Assembly: GCA_036417435.1 (NCBI GenBank)
Contig: CM070919.1
Coordinates: forward strand, 34,712,318-34,776,317
Source of the DNA: Inia geoffrensis
Lineage: Eukaryota > Chordata > Mammalia > Artiodactyla > Iniidae
Direction: 5' to 3'
DNA: 64,000 bases
Below are positions 1-12,903 of this stretch, piece after piece. Below the pieces are notes generated by a model. It was given only the letters and a program-made list of their open reading frames with translations, did no database searches and was not told the DNA's origin. Every line of letters begins with the position of its first letter. The stretch's first letter is position 1. Both the position numbers and the translations under genes were made by a program.

Positions 1-2920
1 TCAGGGCTAATTTTCTGTTTATACATAGATAAAATTACAGTAAAAGTAACAAAGCAAAATTAGGCGTGAGTGTCACAATTTGCTTCATATGTGACATACT
101 CATTGCTAAATTTTGAGAAGCACTTAATAGTGGTTATTCTCCTAGCACTCAGGATGAGGGTTATGTCTAGTTTTGAACCATGCCTTTTCCCCACTGCAAG
201 TTTTCCCATGTATTCCGTTAGCCATTAAGTGTGCAAGGGAAATTGTAATCTGTCCCCTGAAATTAGCTCAGGAATTTCTGTCAAAAATGTGGGCATTGGT
301 CATGATACGTACAGGTATTTCCCAATAAAACATATATCTTGGCTACAGTGTTTAGAAATCCGGAACTTACTTTACAGAAAGCTTTATGTAACCAGATGAG
401 CATGTGCGATGCTTCCCTGTGAATCATGGAAGGATTTGGAAGATGATTAAATTTCTAAGCACGCTGAGACCAGACCTTAGCAAGGTGTGAAGGATTCTTA
501 CGTTCATTGCTGAAAGATCTGCTTGAGTATTTCTAGGTCCTTCTTGGTCTCTGGTTTCACTGTGAGGTTCAGATATTTTGCAACATTACTCCTTATGAAT
601 AAATGTTGCATATGATTCTTACTGTATATAGTGCAACATAGTTTTAAACATTTTGCCTTGTCTGCCAGTCCGCACCATTTTTCTTGACACTGCTAAAATA
701 ATCTCTGCAAAGAGTTTTTTCACTTGCTTGAGAGTCTGTATTTTTCATGTCCAAAGGTCTTACATTGGCATTCGATGTCCCTCCTTCTTAGCCTATCTTT
801 CTAAATGTCAACTTCCTACCCTATAGGATGACCCTGTGCTCCAGAAAGGCTGTTCTACTCATGATTCTAAAGTGCACCTTGCTCATTTCAGCCTGTCTTC
901 TATGACTCTTCCTGTGTCCAGTCTCTGCCTGTATTATCCCCCTGTGAACCCCCATTTCAGGTAGTGTACAGATCCCTGATTTTTCATTGATTATATTTAC
1001 TGATATTTGGAAGTGTTTTAACATTCCTCCAGTTAGATAATAAATTTGGAGAGAGTGGAGCTTCATTTCATATGTAGCACGTAGAATGATTTTTAGCCTT
1101 ATCATAGCACTCAACTTTTTGCTGCATCAGTGCCGTAATTTTGATTTTGTATTTATTATATTAAAACTATAACATATTTTAAGATATATTTATGTTAAAC
1201 GGTGTTACATTATTTATATCCTCTGCAATAATGGTCTAGAATAAAACCTCTGATTCCATGCAAAATAAAGTAAAACAACCACAAAGTAAATATTTTGAAA
1301 GGAAGAGTGAGGAGACAAGTTGTAAATTCTCTAAGGAGTTCTGGAGTTCCGAATTAGCTTCACGATACTGAAATATGGATGTTCCTTATATGTAAGCAAC
1401 TCCATTTAAGAATTTAGAAACTACTTAGCTCCAGACCTAATGTACCGAACACTCAGTGTTACACTAAGTACGAAATGCACAGACACGGAAAAGATATTTT
1501 TCAGAAGTAAAAATACCTGACCACATACATATTAAAACAACCAACCTTCTGAGTGCTGTTTATCCTCAGTACAGAGAATTTGTTATTTGTAGGTGTAAAT
1601 CGGGATACCTTCACACATGTCATATAAAACATATAACAAAATCTTGACATCATATATTATTCTCTTCGAGGGGAAACTGACAACTCCCTGAAATTGACTC
1701 AGGCCTCACCTCTGTGTATTATTTGAGAATGTAGGACATGTCAGACAAATTCAGCTCTGTGGTTGATTCAGTCAGCAAATCAGTCCAGAATATTATGTCT
1801 GGTGAGGCAGAAGACACTTTTATAGGAGGATACAGTTGCCCACTCTGATGTCAGCCTTCAAAACTCAGAAGTTTTTTCCTCTACCAAGACCACTGCCCAG
1901 CTACAGAGAGCCATTGATTTGCCTGGTACTGGAGAATAGCAAGGCAGATGGTGTAGCACATATGTGTTCTCAAATATGCTTTACTTCTTTGAGTTGGCGG
2001 TTGTAGCTTCTCTTATGATAAGAATACACACAGAAGCATGGACCGCAAAAGTTTTACTACTAGATGGTAGCAAAACTGAATGAGAACAGGTTTGTTCAGA
2101 AAATGGGCCAGAGCAAAAAGTTTGTGTGCAATTAGTTCAGAAGCTTCTAAAGAATGACAGGGTGAAATGTTTTTCAAGTACACAATTTCGAGAAAGTGTT
2201 TAGGAATTTTATAATAGCAGTTTCAGCAGATCATTTACACAGATGTAAAGATACATTCAAAGAGCTGTTGGCCTTTATAATTAGATTTTCGCCCTAGAAA
2301 ATCTAGAGCATCAATATTCTGACAATTCAAGCATAGACTAATTAACATAGATGATTTGTTTTGACACTTTGGGGACTCTTTCTATTCATTTAGGCAACAA
2401 ACTGTACAGTCTTAATTTCTTGCTCACTTCTTCAGGGGGAAACAAGATAAAAGTTCTATTTCATTAGGCTCTGACCTCTATAATGCCACCTCTAAACAAC
2501 ATCCTTATTAGTAAAATATGATCGGAGTGCCTTTAGGGTAGAAACAATGAATATTTATTTAGAAACTGGCTTTTGGCCAATTCTTCTGTACCCTAAAGGC
2601 ATAAATATTACATACCAGAGCATTTCAATTCCCATGCACTTAGGATTTTGTTCTGTACACATTTGTGAAAGGAACAGTATCTGCATGGCACTTTCGAGAA
2701 CTCGTTTGTCAAAGGCTCACGTGTGGTTGGAAAAAGCTATAATAGGCATTTCTATTCAATCATGAAATGTTAAATAGGTATAAATTCTGGGTAACTGTCT
2801 CCAGTTAAATGGTTAAAATATAGGGGAGAGAGTGTTAATTACCTTAGTCTCCTAGATTTTGAGTAAATGGCATTTTAAAGGTAGGGGGAAGTAGTTAAAA
2901 TGAAAATAACTTGTATCCCT
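1..2920. other. Unique AT-rich non-coding DNA
   Basis: No repeat family, RNA gene or protein-coding exon could be recognised on either strand. Open frames here stay below 100 codons and have no protein-like composition. The sequence is AT-rich with scattered homopolymer runs and looks like ordinary intergenic or intronic DNA. Confidence 0.5.
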
Positions 2921-3061
2921 GAAGTCACTCTTTGAGACAGAGTGTCGAAGGAAGTCTGGCAAGCAGTTTCCTGAGAGCATTCTCTCTGTTGTCATTCTGT
3001 TTTCCTGTGGAGAATGTGGTTGCCAAACCTCTCAGCAGAATCACTATAATTGAAGGAACAG
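2921..3061 (+). other. Candidate exon or pseudo-exon ending in a perfect splice donor
   Basis: The segment ends at a 9/9 match to the mammalian 5' splice-site consensus (CAG|GTAAGT, exon end at 3061). One frame is open for about 45 codons up to the donor, and its last residues read ENVVAKPLSRITIIEGT. A plausible acceptor would be the AG near 2940 (tttgagacag) or a pyrimidine-rich tract near 2980-3005, but neither is strong. I do not recognise the peptide. Open frames of this length are common by chance, so this is a weak candidate that fits the idea of a plus-strand host transcript but does not prove it. Confidence 0.15.
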
Positions 3062-3067
3062 GTAAGT

Positions 3068-5671
3068 TGAATTATGGATGTTGAAGCCACATCTTGCTAA
3101 AGGGAACCAATGGCATTATTTTGAAAGCCCTAACATCTCCTTGAACAAAATGCCAGGGTGCTTCAATGCAGTAGAATTCCCCTATTACCCATTTTCTTTA
3201 TGACTCTCAATTGCTCTGGGTTGTCTGCAGCATTCACATCTCTAAATCCCTTGTAAGTAAGGAGGGACAGCTTGAGAAATATTAAATTTTCATCACTTTT
3301 CACTTCCCTGCTACTACTCTTAACATTTAATTTGTATTTGTGTTTAATACTTATTTTATTTTATGCCTTAAATATTATTAAAACACCATACGCTTGTAAA
3401 ACACAGGGAGTGAGGTTTTTTGTTTTTTATTAGTTGAGTTTTTAGTAAGTGTTGTGCACAAGTAGGGACTTCACGAATCATTCTCATTGTTACTAAACTT
3501 GTCAGCATTGGTTGTATGTTCTCTTTCTTCCTTTGAACTTGAAAACACATTGAGTATTTTTAAAGACAACATTCAGTCTGCTTGGTGTCATAGTTATTTG
3601 GGTACAACCTCGCATATAATTTGACCCCCAAAACCTAAGCTCTGCACCAACTAGCTTGTTTGTTCTTTTCAGATACAGGGTACACATTGGTTAAATGAAA
3701 AAGTGATTACTGCTAAACCGAATTCACATTCACCAACATAAACCGTAGACTTAAACGTTCCGTAATAACTTCTTAAATTAACTATATCTCAGCGATGTAG
3801 ATAAACGTTTCCAGAAGAGCTGGTGATGTGGATGTGAATAAAGTATGTGAAGTCAATACAAATATGGGCTAAAAAAATAATTCTGTTTTAGAAAATGGAA
3901 ACTACGAATAGGTAGTGAGGAATGAAGAAGAGAGAGTCAGAGAAATCTTTGTGGGGTTTCAGGTAGCCACTGGATTAAGGTAAGAGAGTTCTGTGGAAGA
4001 AGGAGATCAGCCCGTTCAAGCCCTGGGCGTGGCTGAGAGGAAGAAAGTCAGATTGGAGAGTATGAAGCAAGCCATCCACAAGCGGAGATGGAGGATCTGC
4101 TGTGTGCAGGGCACAGTGCTAGTTGGAGGAGACATGCATTCTGAAGATTAGAGAGGGTCGTCCTAATCCTTCAGGAAAGTAAAATCCACGGAGAAAGGCA
4201 AGATCTCAGAAAACCAACAGTGTGAATGGAAAGTGCAGTCAGTGCTTGAAATCACTGCTGCGAAATTGGGATAATAGAATCCCAGGAAACAAGAGGCTGT
4301 GAGTACTGACATCACGGATGGGAAATCTGTGTTACCTGCCAGGTGATGTAAAAACGTGAGGTAGAACCATTGTGTGGCTCAGTAAAAAGGAGTCCACAGT
4401 TTTCCGCCTAGTCCTGTCGAAACGATGTATGGGTTAGCCTGGGAGGTTATAGATCCATCCACCAGTTACAGAATAGCAGGTTAAGCTGATCTGGGATAAC
4501 AGCGGGGCAAGAGTCAGGGATTATTAGTAAGAATTTACATTTTCTTCTCGTTAGGCCTTCAAGCAGAGCTCCTAATAATCACATTAGCTAGTAACAGAAA
4601 TTCATATTTCAGTCATCGCTCTAATGACTTATTTACAATGTTCCCACAATGACTGTTCTAGTTATACTATAAATTGCAGTCAGAGATCTCAGCCTGTCCA
4701 TAAAGCTGATCAACACCTTGTATATAAACCATAGTATCTCTATATATGTCAACCGTGGAGCTCCGTTAGTAAAAGTATTTTAAGAATGCATACCCAACAT
4801 AAAAGAATATTTATAAATCTATTGCATGTATTTTATACTAATACATTGTGTGCCTCATGAAACGTTTGTAAAAATAGTCAAAAAAGATGAGACTAAAGCT
4901 AGTCATAAGTTAATGTTCTACTTTGCTTACTGTAGGCCATGGGTCGTCTTGAACATCAGAATCCTGGGTTTTCAGCTCACTTCAACAACTGTTGATTTAC
5001 ATCGTACGAGCGTACATAGCCATCATTTGTAGTAACAGAGATATTGCCAGTCGAACCACCCATATTCACTTCTTGTTTGAAAGACCTAAAAGATTTCTTT
5101 TTGCTCTTTTTATTTTTATTTTTGGACAGGCAGACACGATTTCCTCTGGGCATTCCTATCAGCCAGGTGAGGACATAGCGCCAACTCCAAGTTCTAGCCA
5201 ATTTTGTGGTTCCAGGCAAGCCCCGCAGCGTGATGGGAGTGAGGTGGGAGACAAGTGAGAAATGAGTGGCGGTCAGTCTCAGCAGGACCCTCTAGTGGAC
5301 CCTCAGTCTGTGTCTGCAGACATCACAGGTAGCCGCTAACCAGTGTGTTAAGGATTTATCTCACCCGGCCAAGGCCTTAGTACAATATTTGAACTTGTTC
5401 CTGATTAGATTTTGCATTTTAACGGATGAAGTCCTTATTTCTCTGTTATTCCTCTTCATGAAAGGAGCTTATGAGGGCTCTCCTCCTTTACGTTGTAGCA
5501 CAAGTTATACTACCTCCCAGTGTTTTGTGTGCTTGATACTGTACTTCCGGCTTCTAATTTGTTACATTCTTGAGTAGCCCTAGTTTGCGTATATAATTAA
5601 AATGCATCTTACTTATACACTAGTGATTCAAATCATGTGCTTTAAGTGGCATATTCCTGACTGAAAAAAAA

Positions 5672-5672
<1 letters not shown>
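3068..5672. other. Non-coding DNA with one possible ancient repeat scrap
   Basis: No gene recognised. Around 4085-4200 there is a phrase (gcagggcacagtgctag) like the start of the ancient high-copy repeat better preserved at 52925-53720, so a decayed copy may lie there. The rest shows nothing identifiable. Confidence 0.4.

Positions 5673-5703
<31 letters not shown>
5673..5703. repeat. (TG)n microsatellite
   Basis: An uninterrupted TG/CA dinucleotide array of about 15.5 units, preceded by a run of nine A. Alternating purine-pyrimidine tracts of this length can adopt Z-DNA and are usually length-polymorphic. Confidence 0.97.
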
Positions 5704-5705
<2 letters not shown>

Positions 5706-6302
5706 TTAAACATTAAAGACAGAGCACTGTTTCTTTCTAGGTTCCTAGTAGTAATGGATATAATTTAAAAATGAATAACGTCTGAGGGTCTAATGTAAAC
5801 CATGGTGACTATGCTTGACAGCACTGTATCGTGTAATTGAAATTTGCGAAGAGTAGAATGTACATGTTCAGTGATGGGTGTGTTATTTAGCTAGATGGGA
5901 GGAATCCTTCCACAGTGTATAAGCATATCAACTCACATAATGTACACTTTACATTTCTTATACTTTTATGTCAGTTATACCTTCATATAGCTGAAAGATT
6001 AAAAAAGAAACCAAAACGTTAGGACTGTGTTCAGAAGTAAGAGAAAGCAGAGTAGGGATAGCCAGGAAGTGACAACTAGTTAGACCTTTCCATATGGAAT
6101 ATGAAGCCATAGTTAATGGTACAAGTATGTACTGTAAGAGAGGCCATGAAGGCAAACTGTGCCTGGAAAACCCAGGTGTAGGTTTTAAGCCTTATGGTGT
6201 AGGAAACTGGACTGACCCGGGAGGGACTGTTCATTCTAGGCAACCAATTTCAAGGTCAGAAAACAGGATTCATACTTTCTTTTCCCCCCAGAAGCGTTAG
6301 CT
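5704..6302. other. Non-coding DNA, nothing recognised
   Basis: No gene, RNA or clear repeat was seen in this stretch between the TG microsatellite and the L1M fragment. Confidence 0.4.
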
Positions 6303-6607
6303 ACGGTCATCAGGTTATATATTATATCCCCAGTACTTAGTGATGTTTTTACTGGAAGTTTGTACCTTTTGACTACTTTCTGCCATTCCCCCATTCCCCA
6401 TCTCCTGCCACTGGCAACCAGAAATCTGATCTCTTTTTCTATGAGATTTTTGGTTTTTTTTAGAGTCCACATATCAGTGAAATCATGCAGCGTTTGTCCT
6501 TCTCTTATTTAATTCACTTAGCATAATGCTCTCGGTGTCCAACCGTGTTGTCACAGCTGGCAGGATTTCTTTCTTTTTATGGTTGAATAATATTCCATTG
6601 TATTGAG

Positions 6608-6658
<51 letters not shown>

Positions 6659-7307
6659 GTATCACAACTTCTTTATCCGTTCACCCAGCAATGGACACTT
6701 AGGCTATTTCTGTGTCTTGGCTATTGTCAACAATACTTCTGTGAACAGGGGTGCAGATATCTCTTCAACATGGTGTTTTTGTTTCCTTTGGACATATTCC
6801 CAGAAGTGGAGTTGCTGGGTCTTTTGGTAGTTCTATTTTCAATTTTTTGAGAATCCTCCATACTGTTCTCCATAGTGGCTGTATCAATTTACAATCCCAC
6901 CAACAGTGCACAAGGGTTCCCTTTTCTCCATATCCACACCAGCATTCGTTATCTCCTGTCTTTTTGATAATAGCCATTCTAACAGGCATAAGGTGATATC
7001 TCATTGTGGCTTTGATTTACATTTCCCTAACGACTACTGATGGTGAGCACCTTTTCATGTATCTGTTGGCCATTCTTATATCTTCTTTGGGAAAAATGTC
7101 TCTTGAGTTCCTTGGCCTATTTTTAATTGAAATTGAATTTAAAATTTAATTTTAATTGAAATTTAAGTGATTTTGTTCTCAAGGTATATAAGTTCTTAAT
7201 GTACTTTGGATATTAACCCCTTATCAGATAGGTGGTTTATAAATATCTTTCTCATTCTGTAGGTCGTCTTTTCATTTTGTTGTTTGTTTCTTTGCTGTAC
7301 AGAAGTC
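6303..7307 (-). mobile_element. Old LINE-1 (L1M-type) 3' fragment, antisense
   Basis: Read on the plus strand this is the reverse complement of a mammalian L1M 3' region. Diagnostic phrases include ccctggcaacca-like sequence near 6410, ttgaataatattccattg near 6583, agtggagttgctgggtc near 6805 and ccatagtggctgtatcaatt near 6871. The copy is diverged with several indels and no target-site duplication was found, as expected for an element from early placental radiation. An (ATCT)n array has grown inside it, and a short TTAATTGAAATT-rich patch (about 7122-7168) replaces the consensus. It encodes nothing intact. Confidence 0.85.
6611..6658. repeat. (ATCT)12 microsatellite inside L1M
   Basis: Twelve uninterrupted ATCT units lie exactly where the L1M consensus carries a short TATA/GTAT-rich stretch after ttgaataatattccattg. 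The array therefore probably arose by slippage on the transposon's own sequence. It should be polymorphic. On the plus strand it also produces the meaningless peptide repeat IYLS. Confidence 0.97.
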
Positions 7308-8702
7308 ATCCATTTCTTTCTGGGTCAAATTTACAATCGTTAGGAGAACTGGAACAGTGAGACTGAATACCATGGCAGGGCCCTACTGTGGTGGAGATGA
7401 TCAAGTTACTGAAAGGTTCTAGGAGTTGTTTCCGTGGTGTAGACAATGACTATTACAGTGCTTTGAATTACCGGCAGGATTCAAAGCACTTTGGAGTCAG
7501 AATCACATGTTTTTTGAGAATAATTCCCGAGGGAGCCAACAGTTTTCTCTGGCTGGGCTGAGATCTCCTGTAGTCCGGCGAAAGGAACCGTGTACGTACA
7601 ACATGACACTTCTGCTCAGGCCAGCACCGTCACTTAACAGTGTACCCTGCTTCTCTCATTGTACCCATAACAGGTTGCTTTTCCATCACTTTTTAAACTT
7701 TACTTTAGTACCTTGTGACTAGGAAAAATGGAAAACACTTTAAAAGAGTCTACCGGAAGACTGTTTAAGAACTGCATGAGCAAATTGCTTCTCCAGATTT
7801 CTCTGCTGTCATGTTCTGTGAAACAAAGACCGCAGTAGTCCTTCCTCAAACCTCTGCACTGTAACAACTTCAGATACAATCCCTTCAAAGCACACTCCAC
7901 ACATAAGAAAAAGACCTGTATTCTTGCCCCCGTATTTCTTTGAACACCCTCCTGCTTGAAGTTGAAATGTAGCTCAAAAAACCATAATTTTCAGACCTTA
8001 ACTCTATCAATCTCATGACTTTACTGCTAGAACCAAATGAATCAATAGGAACCATCAAACTATCCCATGCCTCAAACAGGTAACCCTAGAAAACACAATA
8101 CAGGAATAAATGATAGGTGATGCATGTTTTATAGCCCATCATTTCATGCCTTAACTACAGTATGCACTCATTTAAAGAGATTACTTTGCTCTAGCAAACA
8201 GTAAAAGCAACTGAGTATTTATTGGATTGTTGCCAAATACAGTGATCCCATCACAGTGACTTTAAGGGGACACAATTGTAGTCTGTCACCAGCTGGGTTT
8301 ATTTTTTTTTACACACTTCAGAGAAGTGGTCAGTACTGTTTCAGTGAAAGCGTTATCACACATGACCAGCTAGTCAGGAAAGTAAAACAAATGGGGAAGG
8401 GTGAGCAAAGGCTCATGGAAGGAAAAATGGGCAATTTGGAGTGTAACAGATTCCTTGATTTGGTGCCGAATGTAAGCTCCACCTGAATAATTCGTAAATA
8501 AAGGAGAGAAGATTCCCCCGTTCTTTATATAATAATAATCATTTGTTTTACTCTTTATATTTGTTTTGTTATTTATTGCTATTTGCATGAATCTTCAAAG
8601 CAAAGAAGGCCAAGTAGAACTTTTGTCTATATAAATCATAGCCAAATTGTCACTAGATTGTGTGCTGAACTATCTTGGAATTGAATAATTTCTTTTTCTG
8701 TA
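7308..8702. other. Non-coding DNA, nothing recognised
   Basis: No confident repeat or gene. Short open frames on both strands (71, 66 and 76 codons) overlap each other and have no recognisable motif. Confidence 0.4.
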
Positions 8703-9131
8703 TTCATATTTTTTATTGGAGTGTAGTTGATTTACAAGGTAATGTTAGTTTCTGCTGTACAGCAAAGTGAGTCAGTTATACATAAACATATATCCACTTC
8801 TCTTTTTTAGATTCTGTTCCCATGTAGGTCATTACAGAGCGTTGAATAGAGTTCCCTGTGCTATTCAGTAGGTTCCTATTAATTATTTAATATCTATTCT
8901 ATGTATAGGAGTGTGTATATGTCAATCCCAATCACCCGGTTTATCCCTCCCCACGCCTTTGCCCCCCACCCCCACCCCCAGTAACCACGAGTTTGTTTGC
9001 TGCATCTGTGACTCAACTTCTGTTTTGTAAACACGTTCATTTGTACCGTTTCCTTAAATTCCACCTAGAAGCGATATCACGTATTTGTCTTTCTCTATCT
9101 GACTTACTTCACTCAGTGTGACAATCTCACA
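8703..9131 (-). mobile_element. Cetartiodactyl LINE-1 3' end, antisense, 5'-truncated
   Basis: The plus strand reads as the reverse complement of the cetartiodactyl L1 3'UTR. It shows ttattggagtgtagttgatt near the 3' end, then ctgctgtacagcaaagtgag, gttccctgtgctattcagta, a C-rich patch at 8960-8981 and ttcactcagtgtgacaatct at the 5' truncation point. Only about 430 bases of the element are present, which is usual for severe 5' truncation during target-primed reverse transcription. No target-site duplication was clear. Confidence 0.88.
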
Positions 9132-10741
9132 GGGTGTTCAGGTTAGGATTAGAGATCTGAGACAGGGTTTCTAACACAGTAATACAAAGAGGATGTCATC
9201 TCTGGCTGTGGCTGATGGCGGGTCGGCCGGGGCTGGGGGAGCAATGCCTTCCAGATGACTGCTTCCTCACCCACCCTCTGATTGGTCAGATTTATTTGTT
9301 CAGTCATCCAGTCATGTATCAGTCTGTCCAACAAACACACATTGAACCCATTCTCTGTACCAAGTATATTGTTAGGACACGATTTCCTGCAGTTCAGTCT
9401 GGGTAGACTCCTACCCCCAAATCTTTTTTGCACGAAGCCATCTTTGAGGCTGAAAGTGAAATATGCTTTTATAACAAAGTCTACATTATAGGATCAATGA
9501 ATAATTATAAATTCAGAATATTGATTTTGGCTTTGGTAGAGCTCCACTTTTTAGAAAACTCTCTCTCTTTGGAGTTTTCTTTTGCTTATAGAAAAAAAAA
9601 TCATGTCAAGCATTATAAACTACTGTGAACCTTATAAGCGAAAATATGAGATTGACTTTTCCCCTTAGATACAAGACTGCCATGTGTTATTTTGGCCAGC
9701 ATGATTAATTTAACCATTTTCTAATGACAGTGATACGTTACCAAAGTAATGCAAAGACATTAGACCCACGTGCCCTCGTCCTGACATCTTGAATGTATCT
9801 CTGTGGTAACAGATATTTGACAGTGCCAGCGTGAGATGAAGTCAATTAAGATAAATGAGAGATCAGTGTACAGTTCACTCTGAGCATAAACTTTTTAGGA
9901 AATTGTTGGTGTCATTGGATTGCAAATAAGTCACTTGAAAGTATTTGCTAAAATCTGAAACTTGGAATGGTTTTAAACACAAGCCTATTTGATTTATTTA
10001 CAGCCTCAGGATTCAGCTGTGAATAACATTCTATTCAAATCTACATTTTAGAAATGTATCCTTGGCAAGGATAAGTATTTTTCATACTTAGTCACATTTT
10101 TTAATGATACCCAAATTGTCACAAAAATGATCTGCTAATATAGAAAGGAGTTTTTTTCTAGATCATAAAAATATGTTTTAAAAACTTTTTTGTCATTAGG
10201 AAATTAAGATATAGTTTTATTTCTGCTTAAATATTTTATAATAAGTTCACTCATTCATCAAAAATATACCTTTGTTATTTTTACTAAAGATGTGCTAGGT
10301 TATATTAGAAATTTGGGGAAAATTTTTCATATTTCTATTTTACTTTCAAGGATCACCTGATTTTAAGGCATTATATTAAGTTAACATGTATAACAATTTA
10401 TTTTTATATTAAAATACCGGAAAAAATAAAAACAAACAAACAAACAACTTATTCAGGGGGAAGTTTTACATGTCCTGTCTTATATGCAGGTATTAGTTGC
10501 CCATTTGATATGTTTGTACTTTTCAAACAGTTTATTCCTCGCTAATACATCCATACAGAGTCCAAACTCCATGGTAGCTTAAAAGAATTGGTGAAAACAC
10601 TTCTGTCAGGGATTTGACCCCTGTAGAAGTCTACTTAGGTGCTTACTACGTGAACCAACCAAAGAACATTGGAAAGTAACTTTAGGGGAAAATGAAATTG
10701 TGATTTTTATCTGAAAATGGATAAAACGGATATAGGAACTA
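9132..10741. other. AT-rich non-coding DNA
   Basis: No gene was recognised. A short (AAAC)n run lies at 10429-10447. Around 9290-9380 the phrasing (tccaacaaacacacattgaa) resembles a decayed ancient interspersed repeat, but the family cannot be assigned. Confidence 0.4.
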
Positions 10742-10753
10742 ACATTAATCACT

Positions 10754-11111
10754 TAAAATTTTTTTTTAATTTATTTTGCAAATTTAAAATAATAAAATGT
10801 ATTTAAAATAGTCGATTGTATATATGTACCACACCTTCTTTATCTGTTCATCTGTTGATGAACACTTCAGTTGTTTCCATGCCTTGGCTGTTGTGAATAG
10901 TGCTGCAGTGAACATTGGGGTTCATGTATCTTTTCAAATTATAGTTTTCTCAAGATATATGCCCAGGAGTGGGATTGAAGGATCACACTGCAACTCTTTT
11001 TAGTTTTTTGAGGAACCTCCGTACCGTTTTCCATAGTGGCTGCACCAGTTTATATTCCCAACAGTGTAGGAGGGTTCCCCATTCTCCATACCCTCTTCAG
11101 CATTTGTGGAC
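10754..11111 (-). mobile_element. LINE-1 insertion with perfect target-site duplication, 3' portion missing
   Basis: An antisense L1 fragment is bounded by a perfect 12-bp direct repeat, acattaatcact, at 10742-10753 and 11112-11123. The right part (about 10820-11110) matches the cetartiodactyl L1 3' region (accacaccttctttatctgt; gcccaggagtgggattg; ccatagtggctgcaccagtt). On the left, where the 3' end belongs, the usual terminal 400 or so bases of 3'UTR are absent. A T/A-rich stretch (10754-10818) takes their place and could be a degenerate poly-A tail. The insert is therefore either 3'-truncated or internally deleted. Confidence 0.85.
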
Positions 11112-11123
11112 ACATTAATCACT

Positions 11124-11764
11124 ATTTTAGGTAAATCAGATTGAGAGGTGGGCTTTTAAAATATCAGTGATTTTAATAGTAAGCAAGTAGATTCCAATAT
11201 AGTAAATTTAGTCAAACTTACATAATTACATTGATAAAATCAGGGAAACTTTTGTGTGCGTTTAAGTGAAGAAATCTACACAGATCAGATAATCTTTGAG
11301 GTTTCTCCTGTTGGACATTGTCTAAGACACACACACAAATCTTAATGTGGCTAGCTTTTGACTTGCAGGAAATCTTGATGTGTCCATGGATAGGTCCTTC
11401 TGATGATGGTGACCTAATTATCAGAGCAGTCTTTCCTATTGTGCTTAGACTCATCCTGAGAATCTTCTAAAACCTATTTCTCCAGCCAGCCACCACCAGC
11501 TGATTTGGATTGGCACTGAAGTAAGAAACTAGATACCGTCCCTGCTTCACATCTTGCCTGTTATTAAGTTAGCTGGGCATGTGCAGACGTTGAATTTCGC
11601 TTTGCTTTCCATTATCGTAATCCCATGTATTTTGAGTAATGGCTCTACGCTTCACATGGACTCCCATTGTGAGAACACTGACATCACCGATAGTATCTTC
11701 CGGGTAAACAAAATCCAACAAATCCACTACTTAAACGAGAGAACAGGAGTTGAGAGCTTTTTAG
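11124..11764. other. Non-coding DNA, nothing recognised
   Basis: No gene or repeat identified between the L1 duplication and the MIR. Confidence 0.4.
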
Positions 11765-11965
11765 TGTGAGGCACTATAATAAGTGTTTTAAATATGTCAT
11801 CGTATTCAGTTCTCATAGAAGCTATGAGGTAAGAACCATTATTATCCCCAGTTGACAAATAAAGATACTGAGGCTTTAGGGAAGTTACAAAACTTACTAA
11901 AAATACATTCAAGTTGAAGAACCAGGATTCTAATTAAGACTGTGTGAAACTAAAGTCTGGGTTTC
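11765..11965 (-). mobile_element. MIR SINE, antisense
   Basis: The plus strand reads as reverse-complement MIR: aggcactataataagtgttt, tatgaggtaagaaccattat, a tatccccagttgacaaat phrase, then gatactgaggctttaggg. The copy is strongly diverged, consistent with an ancient mammalian tRNA-derived SINE mobilised by L2. Confidence 0.75.
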
Positions 11966-12778
11966 TAACCAGTATACTAAAAACTGCCCCCCGGTAAAGA
12001 ACACTCCATTCTTTATATGACTTCATGTGTTTCAGATATAAGCTGTATTTTGCTGTGTGCTAATTTTAGCCAATATCCTGGTCTTGGTTTCTTTATCTCT
12101 AAAATGAGTCTCCATGAAAAGGTACTCCAAGATCCCTTCTCCCCGGACACGTTCTGCCTGTGTAAAGTTACTTTTTACTGTGAATCGGTAAACTGAACAG
12201 ATATCTTAACAGATGCAGACTGTAGTAATAAAAAGTGGGTGAAGTACTATAAACATCTCAGGGAAAGTAAAAGACGGGAAAAACTCAGAAAGGTGATGAC
12301 TCATTAGGATGTTGTGAACTGAAACAGGCTGAACAAAGCTGCAGCTAAGAGTTTACATGAATAGAACAAAAATACTGATGGTGTTACTATTCAAAATAAG
12401 CCTAGCATTAATAATGCTGTCAAAAATTGCCTATTCACTTGGCATCTTAACTTTTTATTATTCTTTTCTTTTTTACCCCTCTGTGCTAAATCTGTGACTT
12501 ATCTGGGACTTTGCTACAAAAGTAATGCTATTATTCTTATTTTATTTATGAGCAAAAATTATAAAGTCAAATTTTATTATAGTATCTGATTATCAAGGGA
12601 ATACATGACAGAATACTGTTTTTCCCTCTATTTATTTATTTTCATTTTTATCAGGAAAGATATTTGTAAGATTAAAAACAGCACCTTATAAACAACTTCC
12701 CAAAAACAGTGTGCAAGAATTCCTGTATCCTTTGAATGTATTTGTTCTCCTACTCCTACCCAATTTATATTGTGTTTT
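11966..12778. other. Non-coding DNA with a possible MIR scrap
   Basis: Near 12060-12110 the phrase ttggtttctttatctctaaa resembles the central part of a sense-strand MIR, too short to be sure. The rest is AT-rich with no recognisable feature. Confidence 0.35.
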
Positions 12779-12903
12779 ATATATATAAACATAAATGCAT
12801 ATTTATACATATATACACATGTATGTATGTGTATACATATATGTGTACATATATATATGTAGCGGTGTATATATAAATGCATATATATGTATATATGTAT
12901 AAC
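12779..12903. repeat. Degenerate TATATG/ACAT low-complexity block
   Basis: Imperfect alternating TA, TG and CA units (for example tatacatatatgtgtacat) run for about 125 bases. This is an AT-rich simple repeat with many interruptions, so probably an old microsatellite. Confidence 0.85.
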
